A DNA stretch of 64,000 nt. Source: Telopea speciosissima (lineage: Eukaryota > Streptophyta > Magnoliopsida > Proteales > Proteaceae). The notes under the pieces were generated by a model that worked only from the letters and a program-made list of their open reading frames with translations, searched no databases and was not told the origin of the DNA. The DNA lies in the NCBI RefSeq assembly GCF_018873765.1, contig NC_057926.1, positions 57,115,378-57,179,377 on the forward strand, written 5' to 3'. A program made the translations under genes and the position numbers. Shown here piece after piece: positions 1 to 12,468 of the stretch (positions within the stretch are counted from its first letter, which is position 1; each line of letters begins with the position of its first letter).

Positions 1-395
1 TGCCATAGATGAATTGGTAGCCTGTGGTTTGCTGAATGACTTTTCTTGGGGGAAAGACGGTTGTTGATTTTAGCTGTTACCCCTAGGAAACTGTCTGGAA
101 TATTCCTTCGATTGTATGGTCATTTCAGATTTTCTTCTACCTGATATGCAACCTGTACAGCATCTTCCATTGTTGGCAGTGGATTAGATGCGAGTGCAAC
201 ACTAATCTGAGGATGGAAACCATTGCGGAACTGTGACACTTATACTTCTTCATCCCACTCAAAATCTGATCAAGTGGCGTAATAATAGAATCTAGCAACA
301 AACTCCTCAACTGTTAGGTTCTCCTGTTTTAACTGTGCAAACCTGGGGTGCATGCGCTGCTTGTAGTCAGTAGGCAAGAATCATTTGTTCATGAC
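1..395 (-). mobile_element. Ty3/Gypsy gag remnant
   Basis: Read on the minus strand, about 130-390 encodes a typical Gypsy gag capsid stretch. It has a run ending in DYKQRMHPRFAQLKQ, then TVEEFVARFY, and later an alanine-valine-rich stretch (VQVAYQVEENLK). In Gypsy elements this region packages the RNA. The frame breaks near 275 and is cut by the window edge. No LTR, protease or zinc knuckle is visible here. The family call rests on the pattern recognised, not on a search. Confidence 0.6.
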
Positions 396-620
396 TTTAT
401 GCATTTAAGTTTTCTTAAATGTGCGATTCAGTAAGGGGTGAGTTATCCTTGGAGGGCAGTGAGATTCTGTACCTTCTTGGTGAGAAGCCATAATTATCCT
501 TCTCTTTCTTCTCTTACTCTGCTTTCTTCTTCTCAAGTAAGTATTATTACCACCTGTTCTGTGTGCTTGCTGGAATTCAATTTAACCTGAATATTGTTTA
601 CATGTTGTTCATACTAGGGT

Positions 621-3543
621 TTAACAGGAAGGAATTTTTGTCTCTTGCAACAGTCAAGGATGCCTGGGACAAGCCTGTCCAAGCATTTTCTTCCCCCCTT
701 ATTGCTTTTGCTAGGAAGCTCAAGAATGTGAAAGCTGCTCTCAAAGACTGGAACACCAACACTTTTGGCAATATATCCCAGCAGGTCCAGGATTGCAAGG
801 ATAAGCTCTCTACCATTCAGTTGCAAATTCAATCGGATATCCTGAATTGTCATCTTGCTGCCGATGAAAAGGTTGCCTCCCAAGACCTATCTGTTCTTCT
901 CTCTCAAGAGGAAAGTTTCTTAAGGCAGAAGGCTAGGACTAAATGGCTAGAGCTAGGGGACTCTAACTCAGCCTACTTCCACAAATCTTTGAAGTCTAGA
1001 ACAAACTTCAATTCCATTTTACAGCTGGCTGTCCCTGATGGTTCTCCTGTTACTACTGTAAAAGACATCAAAGACATGGCTGCCTCCTACTTTAAGGATC
1101 TTTTTAATGGCCCCTGGGGTGATGCTGATCCTATTCACAATAACTTAATAAATTTGTTCCTACTGAGCTAATTCAGTCCCTTGGTGCCATCCCTTTGGAG
1201 GAGGAAATCACTACTGCTATTCACTCTTTCAAGCTGAACAGGGCTCCTGGGCCAGATGGATTCAGAATGGATTCTTCTTGGCCTCTTGGAATATCATTGA
1301 GGATGATCTCATCAAAGCCAGTAGAAGTTTCTTCTTCAATCCAAGCCAAATTAAAGGGGTGAACCACACTTTTCTCTGTCTCATTCCAAAGAAGGAGAGA
1401 GCTTCAGCTATGTCGGATTTTAGGCCCATTGCCCTATGCAATCTGATTTACAAGTTCATTGCCAAAATCTTGGCTTTCAGGCTCAAGACTGTGGTGGATC
1501 TCCTTGTTAGTGAAAATCAGTCTGCCTTCATCCCCGGCAGGAACATCTCGGATAATATCCTTCTTTGCCATGAGATTGTTAGAGGCTTTGAAAGAAAGAA
1601 CCATTCCCCAGCTACTCTTATGAAGATTGACATCCATAAAGCTTTTGATTCTCTGAGATGGGACTGCATTGATAAGATGCTGATCAAGATGGGTTTTCCT
1701 CTGGCTTTTATCCACTGGATCTTTTGCTGCATTTCTACTCCGAGATTTTCAGTGCTTGTCAATGGCAGCCTGGCTGGTTATTTTGCTTCTACTATGGGTG
1801 TTCGTCAAGGGTGCCCTCTCTCCCCTTATATCTTTACCCTGGATATGGAAATCTTATCTCGGGAGATTCAATTATGTACTGACCAGCAGCTCATTACCCC
1901 CATTCCTAAATGCAAAGCCCTCATGCTGTCTCACCTAGCGTTTGCAAATGACCTCATGATTTTCTAAGGCTTCCATCAGCTCCTTACCCCCATTCCTAAA
2001 TGCAAAGTCCATTATGCATTGCTTGCAGCACTTCCATGACCTTTCGGGCCTCCAGATCAACCCTTCTAAGTCCCTTCTCTTCTTGGCCGTGGTCTCTGAG
2101 CTGGACAAAGTCTCTTTGAAGGCTATTTGTGGCTTTCCTCTTGGCCAGCTTCCAGTCAAATATTTAGTCCTCCCTTTAATTCCAGCCAGATTATCGGCCC
2201 ATCATTGCACTCCCATGTTGGATCTTATCAGGAAACGTCTTCAACTGTGGAAAGGCATCTCTTATGTCTTCTTTCCTCTGGAAAGGCTCTGATTCCTCAA
2301 GATTTCTCCGTCCAATTAGTTGGGCCTCAGTTTGTCTTCCTCTTGCAGAAGGTGGTTTGGGTATTAGAAGGATCAAGGAGGTGAATTCAGCTGGCATCAT
2401 CAAGTTGATTTGGAAGATTGCTTCTAGAAAGAAAAGTATTTGGGTAGATTGGATTTATTCGGGGCTGCTCTGATCGGATTCCATTTGGACTATCTCTATC
2501 TCCTCGGATGCTTCTTGGGTTTGGCGCAATATACTGGCTTCCTGCCCCCTTGTCCTCGGATCCATTCACTCTCACATTGGTGATGGAAACTTCACTTCCT
2601 TGTGGCTGGATCATTAGCATCCCTTGGGAATTCTCCTCCAACAAGTCTACTCAAGAACTATCTATGGCTCTGGGTTACCTAGAAATGTTTTGGTGGCTGA
2701 TATCATTGATCCTAATGGCTGGGCCCCCCCTCCTTCCTCTAATCCTGAGCTTACCACTATCTGGAACCTTTTGCCCACTATTCAAAGAAGACCCTTGCTT
2801 AGGGGTGACTATGTTATGTGGTTGCAGCTCCAAAGCTGCTTGGGATCTTATTTGGTCGCGTCATCCTCTTGCCCCTTGGAGGAAGCTTTTCTGGTTCAAA
2901 CATCATATTCCCCGGCACTGCTTAACGGTTTGGCGAGTCTTCTCTAACTACCTTCCAATGCAGTCCTTCCTTCGATGCCCTTCAGCATCGACACATCTCT
3001 GTCCCCCCTTCTTGTGGTCTTTGTTGGAATGGGGTTGAGGATTCCAATCATCTCTTTTTTGATTGCCTCTTCTCTCGATCCATCTGGAAAGGTATTCTTG
3101 CTAAATGCTGGCCAAGGGATCGCCGGATTCTTCCTTTTGATAGAAAGTTGCTTTGGGTTGATATGACTTTTGGAGGTTCTTCTCTTTGTGATGTGGTCGG
3201 TAGGATGGCTTTTTGCGCTGCGATCAATCATATTTGGATGGAGCATAATTTATGGAAATGGACTACCAAATCCCGATCTCTAATTCAGATTTGGAACTCC
3301 ATCTCCTTTGAAATTAAAACCAAACTCAGTTCGGTTGCTCTCTCCTCTTGTAAGGACACCCCAAGGAACAGGCTCATTGTTGTCTCCTGGGGTCTTTCCT
3401 CTATCTCCCTCCTAGCTGTGGGCTCTTCTGTTTGAGTCTTTTGGCTTTTGCTCCCTGTTTTGTTTCTTTTTCCCTCCTATTTGAGGGCTGTTGTTCTTCT
3501 TTCCTGTGGTAATGAATTTATTATTCACCCAAAAAAAAAAAAA
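621..3543 (+). mobile_element. L1-type LINE, copy A (5'-truncated, decayed)
   Basis: This is a non-LTR retrotransposon ORF2 in pieces. It opens in the spacer between endonuclease and RT (VKDAWDKP...LKDWNTNTFGNI near 655-780). RT follows (FRPIALCNLIYKFIAKIL, KIDIHKAFDSL, VRQGCPLSP) to 1967, then the RT thumb and the zf-RVT zinc region to 3432. It ends in poly-A at 3531-3543. The catalytic FADD box reads FAND near 1945, and several stops and frameshifts break the frame, so the copy is dead. A short piece of the RT appears again just after the FAND box (about 1975-2010 resembles 1894-1930), a local duplication that destroys the frame. Copies B and C in this window belong to the same family. No clear target duplication was found. 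Confidence 0.9.
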
Positions 3544-4618
3544 CAGCAAGAACCCTCTCAAATAAATCTGGCAGATACCCTGTTTTTGAGCCTCTTTTGC
3601 TGAAAAAGAGATTCCCTGTAGTGAGGAATCTGTCCATCAGATTCCCTCCATATTTTAGGGCATTCAAGGCCTCCCTAAGACAGTCCTTTGACCTAGGTCA
3701 ATTACTGATCTGATTTAATTTAAATTCTCTTGATTTCTGTCCTATGTTCTATTTCGGACCTGAGTTTTTCAAAATAGTTTTGATCCCACCATCTGATTTC
3801 TATAATACCTTAGGGGTTTGGATTAGATTGCATAAATAGAGATCAACCCAAGTTTCATTGAATTCTGTTGGTTGAATTGGGTTTAATTTCAGTTTTACCG
3901 TTTCTGGGATTTCCGCCCATGAGATCCCGGTTTCCTAAATTACTCCCAATCCGCTCATCAGATCATTCCCATCTTTTCAAGGGTTCTTATCCTTCCTATT
4001 AACTATTGTTTCTTAGAGTTTGGTGTTAATCTAAGAGATTTGGAAATTCATTCAAGTTTTGGGTTTCTACCTGAGTGGGGTTTTGACTTGGGATCCTGTC
4101 TGGGAGGGTTTTAGGGTTCTTCCTACCTACCGTCCAGTTTCAATAAAACGGAGTTGGCCAGATTGCGAAATAAAGCTTGAATTTTCTTTTGAAAAATAGT
4201 TAAAAATATGAAAACTTCGAAAAATAGAAGGAAAAATTCGAATCCAAATTCCAAATCATAGGAACTTAGAATTACCACATCACCTTGAACCATGGAAAAC
4301 ATATTTAAATGTGGCCTGAAATGTAAGGTATGATATGGAACTTGCCTTGGCAGCATGACAATTATGATCGGAAGATGGAAGTCTAGGATAGGATTTGAAT
4401 TAAGCTAAAAATCAAAAAGGATTGAAGGGAAGTGTAAAAGATGATATGCAGCTAGACCCAATAGGTTTTATGAGTTGGGTATTGACTGGGATCTCAGGCT
4501 AAGTAGGGTGACGTTGGATTAGAATAAGTTGTGGGTGTTGACTAGGGTTTATTCCTTCTTTATTTTTCCCCCTTGCTGCCCTTATTTTCTTGTGGACTGT
4601 TCCCTTAGACAGGCTGTA
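3544..4618. other. intergenic, nothing recognised
   Basis: AT-rich DNA after the LINE tail. No coding frame, RNA gene or clear repeat was seen. The T-rich, low-complexity style of 3640-4120 resembles LTR or leader sequence, but no ends could be defined. Confidence 0.4.
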
Positions 4619-5347
4619 CCAACAAACAACAACCATAACCTTATCCCAACTAAATGGGGTCGGCTACTTGGATCCGAAGAGGCTGTGATAGTAATAGAAA
4701 TAAGAGAAGTAGAAGACAGTAAAAAAGTAAAAAGGAGTAAAAGGAAGTAAAAAAAATATATGAAATAAAACTACTAAAGGAAAAAGTCTGAGCAGTAGTC
4801 AAAGCAGCATCCCAAGGACATTCCCCTACAAGGGGTCAGCTACATGGGTCCTTGTCCTCTAAACAACTCTATCCACGGTCATACTAGGATCGAGCCCTAC
4901 CACATGCTATCCTTTGTACCACTTCTCCAATAGTTATTTTAGGCCTGCCCCTACCTCTTTTAGCTCATTCCAATTGAATCTGGTCACTCTTCCTTACTGG
5001 TGCATCCATGGGTCTCCGTTGGACATGACCATTCCACCTCAAGTGGCTCTCACGGAGCTTGTCCTGGATTGGTGCAACTCCCAATTCGGTTCTAATACAA
5101 TCATTCCTTACTCTATCTTTCTTGGTCTTGCCGCATATCCTCCTCAACATCCTCATCTCCGCTACACTCCTCTTATCTATATTACTCTTCTTAACGGCCC
5201 AACATTCCGCCCCATAAATCATCACTGGTCTTATTATTGTCCTGTAGAATTTCCCCTTAAGCTTAATAAGCATGCGTTTGTCACATGCTATACCGACATG
5301 TATTTAGCTTTATTTACCATCGACTTTCTTTCCACCTATATTGTATA
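4619..5347 (-). mobile_element. RTE-type LINE 3' end, fragment 1
   Basis: The minus strand encodes the C-terminal end of a plant RTE LINE: LKGKFYRTIIRPVMIYGAEC, then VAEMRMLRRICGKTKKDRVR, then LRESHLRWNGHVQRRPMDAP. The element's 3' end is the degenerate CAA-rich stretch near 4619-4640, next to the family signature coding for SGVGYxDP. RTE elements move by target-primed reverse transcription, and short 3' copies are the usual outcome. The RT core is absent. An A-rich stretch at 4690-4790 looks like later expansion within the 3' UTR. Confidence 0.85.
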
Positions 5348-5984
5348 ATCTTATCTATTATGAAAGGGGATGAGAAAAGGAAAAGTTCTCTCATAATCTA
5401 AGCATCAAAATGTTTCAAGCTGGGGCTTCTTGCACTTTGGATCATCATATCTTGGTTATGTTCAAAATTTGTGGTTAGCAAGAATGATCAATTAAATACA
5501 CATCATGGTGTCTCTAATTCTAGATTTTAGGGGCTGACATGTCGTACAGAGTCTTTGTCTAGAAAGGACACTCATGTCATGTTTGTTTCCATAGAGCATA
5601 CCTTCAAATACAAAATCTCAACCACATGATCAAGATAAATTCTGCAAAATAGACTTATTCTTAACATTTTGAGTTGACACTCTCACGCACAATCAGAGTC
5701 CCTTCTAAATATTCCTGCCTTTTATAAATTCCCCTTGATTTGGAATAATTACTCCGAAAGCTATTACTGCAGATCGACATCGGAGGAGGCCCAAACCTAG
5801 GCTATGACGCTTGCTGTCGAGTACAATTAGGACTTGAAGTTTGTTTACACAGTAAGAGAGACAATTTAGAGAATGGGACTTTTTGGCCTTCCAAGCTTCC
5901 TCTGAATCTTTTCAATAAGATCCATAATCAGAACTTCTCTTACTGTGGCCTTCTTTTTTAAAAAAAAAATTATTATTAAACCTG
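5348..5984. other. intergenic, nothing recognised
   Basis: No gene, repeat boundary or RNA structure was recognised in this AT-rich stretch between two RTE fragments. Confidence 0.4.
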
Positions 5985-6167
5985 TTCTCAACTCAACTCA
6001 ACTCAATGTTATCTCAACTAATGGAGTGGGCTACATGGATTCTCTTTCGTCAATCAACTCTATCAAAGCCATACTTGTTATCAGTCTTAGGCTATGAATG
6101 TCTGTTTTTACCACGTCTCCTAGAGTCATTTAGGCCTGACCCTGGCTCTTTTAGCTCCTCCAATCTT
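5985..6167 (-). mobile_element. RTE LINE fragment 2, 3' part (split by L1 copy B)
   Basis: This stretch holds the family's 3' UTR signature (the ATGGAGTGGGCTACATGGAT-like block) and the 3'-most coding bases. The match stops exactly at the L1 poly-T at 6168 and resumes at 8355 in the same register. The two parts are therefore one RTE copy interrupted by a later insertion. Confidence 0.8.
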
Positions 6168-8345
6168 TTTTTTTTTGGATGAATAACTATATTACCTTAC
6201 CCCAGGTGGGGCAGGAAAAGGGGGAAAGGGGATGTACAAAGAGAAGGAGAAAGAGAGGGGGGGGGGGGAGAAACGAGAGGACCACCCAGCCTACGCAGAG
6301 GAGGGGGCACGTAAAATAGACAAATCAAGACCCCAGGAAACAACAATATACCTGTTCCTTGGGGAATCCAAAATCCTACCCAAACGGCCGCAACTAATCT
6401 TAGAAGAAACATCAAAGAAGATGGCTTTCCAAATCAGGTCAAAAGAACGAGAGTTGGAAGTCCATCTCCTAAGGTTCCGCTCCATCCAGATATGATAGAT
6501 AGTAGCACAGAAGGCCAGCTTGCCTATAGTGTCACAGACAGAATTCCCTGGAAAAGCTTTAATCAACCAAAGCCATTCGTGATCAAAGTCCAAGTGTCTC
6601 CTACTTCTGGGCCAAATGAAGGTAAGGGTTTTTTTCCAGATGGTAGAGAAGGGGCAGGCAAAGAAAAGGTGGGCTATGTCCTCGTTACCATTCCAACAAA
6701 GGGCGCAGGAGGGGGAGACATGGATATTACGATGAAGTAGGAAGGCTTGGGTAGGGAGGCTAAGCCTAAGGGATCTCCAGGCGATGAAACTGTGACGAGG
6801 GATATGGCCCTTGAACCAGATAATCTTGTGCCAGGGGACCGTGGGGCTGGGAACTCTAACAAAATTCCAGGCGGACCTGGAGGAGAAGATACCGGTGGGG
6901 GAGGGAAGCCAAATCACCCTATCAACTAGGGTGGGGGAGAGGGGGGGAGGGGAGAGAGAGACTGCCAAAACAGGGGGAGAATAGAGGGGTTGAGAGTGGG
7001 GGGAGGGGACCAGGAACCAGAGTCAATGAGGCTTGAGAGGGGAGAGGCTTTTGGGAGACCAGAAGAGTAAACGGTCCTAGGCCCGAGGAGATTGTAGAGG
7101 ATCTCTTGGGGGTACTAGGAGTCGAGCCAGAGAGAAATGGAGGAGCATTAGCAATGGAAGAAGAAGTGCCACGGAGGGCAAGAGGCCAAAGAAGAAGGAT
7201 TTTGCGCCAGATCCAGGATTAGTCAGTGGGAATTTTGACAGTCCAGATGGAATCCGATTTGAGAAGGTGGGAGTATACCCAATTAATCCAGATGGAGTCC
7301 TGGCGGGAGGAGATTTTCCAAATAAGCTTAAGAATCCCCGCCGTGTTAGAATCACGAATGCGACGAATGCCAAGACCCCCTTCGAATTTGGGGAGGCAGA
7401 TGGATTTCCGGCTAGAAGGATGGAGGAATTTGGAGGAGTCGGAGCCTTTCCAGAGGAAGGCGCAGAAGAGGCGCTCCATTGCCTTGATGGTGGCTTTGGG
7501 GATGCCGAAGATGCCACTCCAATAGATATAAGAGGCTTGGAGGACCGATTTGATACATTCCAATCTGCTAGCATAGGATAGGAGTTTACCCTTCCAGAGT
7601 TGAAGCCTCTTGCGAGTGTTGTCAAGCATTGGAGCGCAGTGATGGGAGGACAACCTTGCAGGGATAAGGGGGAGGCCAAGCTAGTTAACAGAGAGGGAGC
7701 CAATGGAAAACCCTGTCAGGTGCAGGAGAGAAGCTTTATCCGACTCAGGGATGCCAGTGAGGAAGATTTTGGATTTGAGGAGATTGATGCGGAGACCCGA
7801 AAGGGATTCAAAGAGGTGAAGGGAGTCTATGATGGTAGAGATTGAGGAAGGGGTGGCCTTTGAGAAGATCATCAGATCATCTGCAAAGGCCAGACGGGTG
7901 AGATTTGAGTGCTTGCATTTGGGAATAGAGGAGATGAGGTGGAGATCCGTTTTGGATTAAAGGCTTCTAGAGAGGACTTCCAGAGCCAGGGAGAATAGGA
8001 AGGGCGACAGAGGGCAGCCTTGACGGATGCCAACTTTGGAATGAAAGTAGCCGGCCGGGGAGCCGTTGACGAGGACCGAGTAGGAGGGGGTGGATATGCA
8101 GGCAAAAATCCAACGGACAAAAGCAGGGGGGAAGCCCATTTGGGCGAGCACATCACAAATGAAGTCCCAACAAAGGGAATCAAACGCCTTGTGGAGATCG
8201 ATTTTCATGAGGGCCGCCGGGCTATGGGATTTTCGGTCAAAACCTCGAACAATTTCAGAGCAAAGGATGATGTTGTCTGCTATGCTTCTGCCAGAGATGA
8301 AGGCAGACTGATTAGGGCTGACAAGGGAGGGGATGACAGCCTTAA
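6168..8345 (-). mobile_element. L1-type LINE, copy B (nested in an RTE LINE)
   Basis: A minus-strand L1 copy. Its poly-A tail is the T run at 6166-6176. zf-RVT lies at 6291-6968, with a CALCWNG...H...C zinc pattern. The RT thumb is at 7219-7653. The RT core is at 7681-8208 and beyond, with LAFADDLMIF intact, VGIRQGCPLSP and KIDLHKAFDSL. Upstream sequence stops in the SPNQSAFI region, so about two thirds of the element is missing. Frameshifts separate the three pieces. The 9-bp sequence TCCAATCTT occurs at 6159-6167 and again at 8346-8354, a target duplication that defines the ends. A run of 12 G at 6257-6268 lies in the 3' UTR. Confidence 0.93.
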
Positions 8346-8354
8346 TCCAATCTT

Positions 8355-8598
8355 AATCTTATCATTCCTCCATACCGATGCATTCAAAGATCTCCGTTGC
8401 ACATGGCTATATTCCATACCACCTCAAGTGACCTTTCAACTTATCATATATCGGAACTACTCCTAAATTAGTTCTTATTTGTTCCTTATTTTATCTTTTC
8501 TTACCACTCATCCATCTCAGCATCCTCAGTTTCGGCTATACTAAGTTTGTTTGTATGTTATTTCTTCACTGCCCAACATTCAATTCCATACATCAACA
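8355..8598 (-). mobile_element. RTE LINE fragment 2, 5' part
   Basis: This is the continuation of the RTE copy at 5985-6167. It covers the antisense of the HVQRRP region and the YGIECW-like region. It ends abruptly at about 8598, where the 3' tail of another RTE copy begins. Confidence 0.8.
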
Positions 8599-9322
8599 TC
8601 ATCAGCAACAACAACAACAACTCAGCCTTATCCCAAATGGAGTCGTCTGCATGGATCCTTGCCCTCCAATCAGCTCTATTCGAGGTCATACTTGATACAA
8701 GGCCTAAGCTGTGCATGTCTTTCCTCACCACTTCTCCTAAGGTCATTTTAGGTCTGCCCCTGGCTCCTTTAGTTCTTTCAATCTGAATCAAATCACTCCT
8801 CCGTACTGGGGAATCCAAAGGCCTCCGTTGAACATGACCATACCACCTCAAACAACTTTCTTGAAGCTTATCATGTATTGGAGCTACCTCCCAAATCAGT
8901 TCTAATATGATCATTTCTTACTTTATCCTTCCTAATTTTGCCACTCATCTCCGCTACACTGATTTTATCTATTTGATGCTTCTTAACTGCCAACCTTCCG
9001 CACCATATATCATAGCTAGTTGTATGTCCTATAAAATTTTCCTTTTAAGTTTTAAAGGAATATGCTAATCACACAACACTCCAGATGCATCTCTCCACTT
9101 CATCCATCCTATTTTAATTCTCTGTGAAACATTGTCCCCTATATAACCTTCTTTATTTACAATTGAGCCCTAATACCTAAAATAATCACTTTGTGAAATC
9201 TCCCTCTTATCAATTTTCACCACCTCATTATCCGCCCTTGGTGCAACCAAATTTAAACACCATATACTCCTCTGTTCTACTTATCTTCAAACCTTTTGAT
9301 TCTAAGGTTGATCTCAATTCCA
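8599..9322 (-). mobile_element. RTE LINE fragment 3
   Basis: It starts at 8604 with CAACAACAACAACAA, the family's (TTG)n 3' tail in reverse. Minus-strand coding follows: an arginine/glycine-rich GARGRPKMTLGEVV run and SCLRWYGHVQRRPLDSPVRR at 8770-8860. The copy then runs through the CGK region and the sequence upstream of it to about 9322. Many substitutions and stops mark it as old. It is in the same orientation as fragments 1, 2 and 4. Confidence 0.85.
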
Positions 9323-9560
9323 TACATCATTGTTGGCCTTATAACTGTCTTATAAAATTTTCCTTAAAGAGTTTTAACAGAATTCGTCGGTCGCACAACA
9401 CTCCAGAAGCACTTCTCTGCTTCATCCACCTTGCTCTAATTCTTTGGACAGCATCATCTCTATTCCTCATTTATTTATAATTGAACCTAGGCACCTGAAA
9501 TTGTTACTTTGAGGCATCTCACTGTCATCAACTTTCACACAATCACACCATTTTACTAAA
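9323..9560 (-). mobile_element. RTE LINE fragment 4
   Basis: This stretch repeats, with divergence, the region at about 9000-9240 of fragment 3. It covers the antisense of the LKGKFYRT, CDRR and EDD(V) segments. It has no 3' tail. It is either a partial duplication of fragment 3 or a fourth truncated copy. Confidence 0.7.
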
Positions 9561-11039
9561 GTAACCCTCCGCATACTATGTTTTTGTTTTTCTTCTTAAA
9601 ATTTTTTTGATTCCAAGGTGGTTTCCATAATTTCAACTTGGCATTTTTTTCCTAAACTCTCTCTTCGAAATCATCAAAATGAAAGCCATGTTACCATAAC
9701 ATGCTATCCAGCCCAGGGTCTTATCGCCTTGATAAATTTTCAGTTGCTATCCTTTCCTCTAAAAGTTCCTACTTAAACCAGTCCTAATCCTGCCTTGAGA
9801 ATGATATTTGATGTCAGTCTTTGCTTATTTATGATTATGTATTTTATTTACTGATTGGTTCAGTTATGGTGTAAAAGAAAAATAAATTTGTACAACATAC
9901 ATGATATATGAGGATGGTGCTCGAGGTAAATCATCATGAAGCTTGGATGATGATTTAAGTGCTTTCTTTACCTCTTTTTTTTTTTGACTGTTCACAATCC
10001 AATTACCTGGATATACTTCAGATGGCATATGCATTTTGGTACTTTGTGCGAGATTCAAAACAGTGGACCCCCCCGGGTCGGTGTTCCTTCTGTCTGTATA
10101 TTTTGTTATTAATATGTGCATGATCAACTTCACTGTTTGACATATGGTATCATATTAATGTATTGAACTATGAGTTGATGACTTGTAATTACTGTGACTT
10201 TTTCAGGTGTTCGATTTGCTCCAGCCATTACTTTGACGAAGGATTTTGACCCCTGTTTTCTCTTGCTGTAAAATGGGGTTTCAACCAGAATATATGGGGT
10301 CATTAGGACATCATGTTAACCTACTGCTGCATACACAATTCAGAATATGACTGGACTTCATGGTCTCTTTCCATGATCAAAATTTTAGGTCTAGTTAAAC
10401 AATTTTTTGTTCAATTATTCAGTGACACAGGACAAAAAATTAGCTTTTGTTTCAAATTTTGTTTTCATTTTTTTTTGGGGTCAGTAATCATTTGTGTAAT
10501 CGAGAATAATTGTATCTTTGAGTATTGTTTTGATGTAAGTTTGCCTGTTGATTGCATGATTTCTTGTTCAGATCATTAGCCTTCTTTTTTGGTCTTCCAC
10601 GTTGGGGGAAAAAGGGGTGTTTGGAGATTCATTTGTCGATATCTGTAATCGCCTTTGGTTGGTTTACCCATGTTGGAAAAATTACCTGATTATGCAAGAT
10701 GCTGGGGATTATTACTAGTACAGCCAATGTGTAAGCCAACTGTGAATCACACAATCTCCGTGGTGAATTTTACCAAAGGTTGTAGCAATCAGCCATGTTG
10801 TTAGGCTTGGCAAAATGTTCCACTTAATCTTCTATAAGCAGGCTTACCTTCTCCTATACCTATTAAAGTTCAGCCCATTAAGAGTCTATGCACGGAATAC
10901 AACTTGGTTAAAATCGATTGATAAAGATGAGGAGCCAAAAGTGTTGGCTTCTTTGATGCGCTTGGTTAAAGGTTGGAATAAAATGTTTATAGTAATATCT
11001 TCCGGTTACAGTTTGATTTTTTTGGCTTCAAAAATATAG
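9561..11039. other. intergenic, no supported gene
   Basis: AT-rich sequence. A pyrimidine-rich tract and CAG at 10190-10206 followed by an open stretch to a stop near 10271 could be a 3' splice site and terminal exon. No partner exon or recognisable protein supports it. No other feature was seen. Confidence 0.35.
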
Positions 11040-12468
11040 ATCCTCACTTTTGTTTACCCTGCTAAGGCTGTCTTTGGAAGCATCGTATAATCGAGGCTGT
11101 TGACCCTACTGGTGCTCGGGTTTCTGATCCTCCTAGGATGGCTGATTTGTTTATTCAGCACATTCATCGAGATTCACATCCTCAAACCTTCATGAGCAGC
11201 TTTCATTGAGAGCCTCTTTGAACCAGCAGTTATCACTGGGGCAGACAATTTGACAATTTGAGTTTGATTGTTGTCCCCTCTGCTGAGGAGGTCAAGGAAT
11301 TTGTCTTCGATATTGGTCCTTTTAAGGTGCAGGCCATCATGACATTTTTGCTGGGAGCAATGTTAATAGGGATGTGTGCAAGTTTGTTGTGTTTTTATTG
11401 ATATGCTTCTTCCCTGCGGGATTAATCGTACGTTGTTGACATGATCCCATAAAACGATAATGCTACCTTTGTTGAAGATTTTCACCCTCTTAGCCTTTGT
11501 ACAGTCTCTTAAAATCGCCATTAAAATTTTAGCTTGTCGTCTAAGGCTCTATCTTAGTAGCATTATTTCGTCATTTCAAGTTGCCTTTGTTCAAGGTTGA
11601 TAATCATTGATAATATAATAATTGCTCATAAGATATTTGATTCTCTCATAGATCATAAAGGGAAAAGGGGTCGGATGACTCTCAAAGTAGATATGTCTAA
11701 GGTTTATGATAGGATTGAATGGAGATATCTGAGAGGTTTCTTTGAATTCCTTGGTTTTAATTCACATTGGTATGATATGATCAATTATATAATTGCAACT
11801 TGTATTTATTTTATTAAATTGCATGATAGCAATGTTGGTTTGTTTGAACCCACTAGGAGAATTATACAAGGTTGTCCTCTTAGTACCAACCTGTTTATTC
11901 TCGTTATTGAAGAATTATATGGGCTTCTCTAAGTCCATCTTGGGCTTTACCTGTTTAAAGGTATTAAAATAAACCATGATGCTCCTGGGATCATTCATCT
12001 TTTGTTTGTAGATGTTATATTGATTTTTGTTGTGCATCTGGGCATGATGTCTCTCTTATTAAGGATCTACTTGATTTATTTCATGCTTTTTCAAACTGAC
12101 AAATTAATTTTGTAAAAGTAGGGTCTTCTTTAGTAAAGGGACACATGAGAGAGTTAAAGAATTTTTTTTTGTTCTTAGTGTTTCACCCATGAAGATGGAG
12201 TGATGTACCTTGGTATCCCAATGATTCCTAAGTATAAAAAGTCACTCATGGAAAAATGTTCTTAATGCCATGAAAATTAAGTTGGGTTCATGACAATCTC
12301 ACCTCCCTGCTCAGGCGGGGAGAACGATTCTAATTAGATAAGTTTTGAATTTTGTGCCTATTGGATGTCTCTCTTTTATTTTTCTAGTACAATTTACTAT
12401 AATATTGATACCTTCAATTTAGCTTTGGATGCGCATGAATAAATAGTTCTCTTTCTACTCAAAAAAGT
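11040..12468 (+). mobile_element. old L1-type LINE fragment (RT)
   Basis: A second, different L1 lineage. The best piece, 11597-11932, shows DNIIIAHKIFDSL, then LKVDMSKVYDRIEW (RT motif A), then RRIIQGCPLSTNLFIL (motif B). Upstream, 11270-11590 gives a decayed EEVKEFVFDIGPFK and a decayed FHPLSLC stretch with stops. The sequence after 11935 continues the family's C-terminal part, heavily decayed. It ends near 12460 in TTTCTACTC followed by a short A run, typical of an L1 3' end. No catalytic site survives intact. Confidence 0.8.

Noticed and set aside
621..3543. target duplication for L1 copy A (AACAGCAAGAA versus AACAGGAAGGA)
   Set aside because: The match is imperfect and the 5' position conflicts with the coding alignment.
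10207..10271. terminal exon of an unknown gene
   Set aside because: Intron-like upstream sequence, but no other exon and no recognisable protein.
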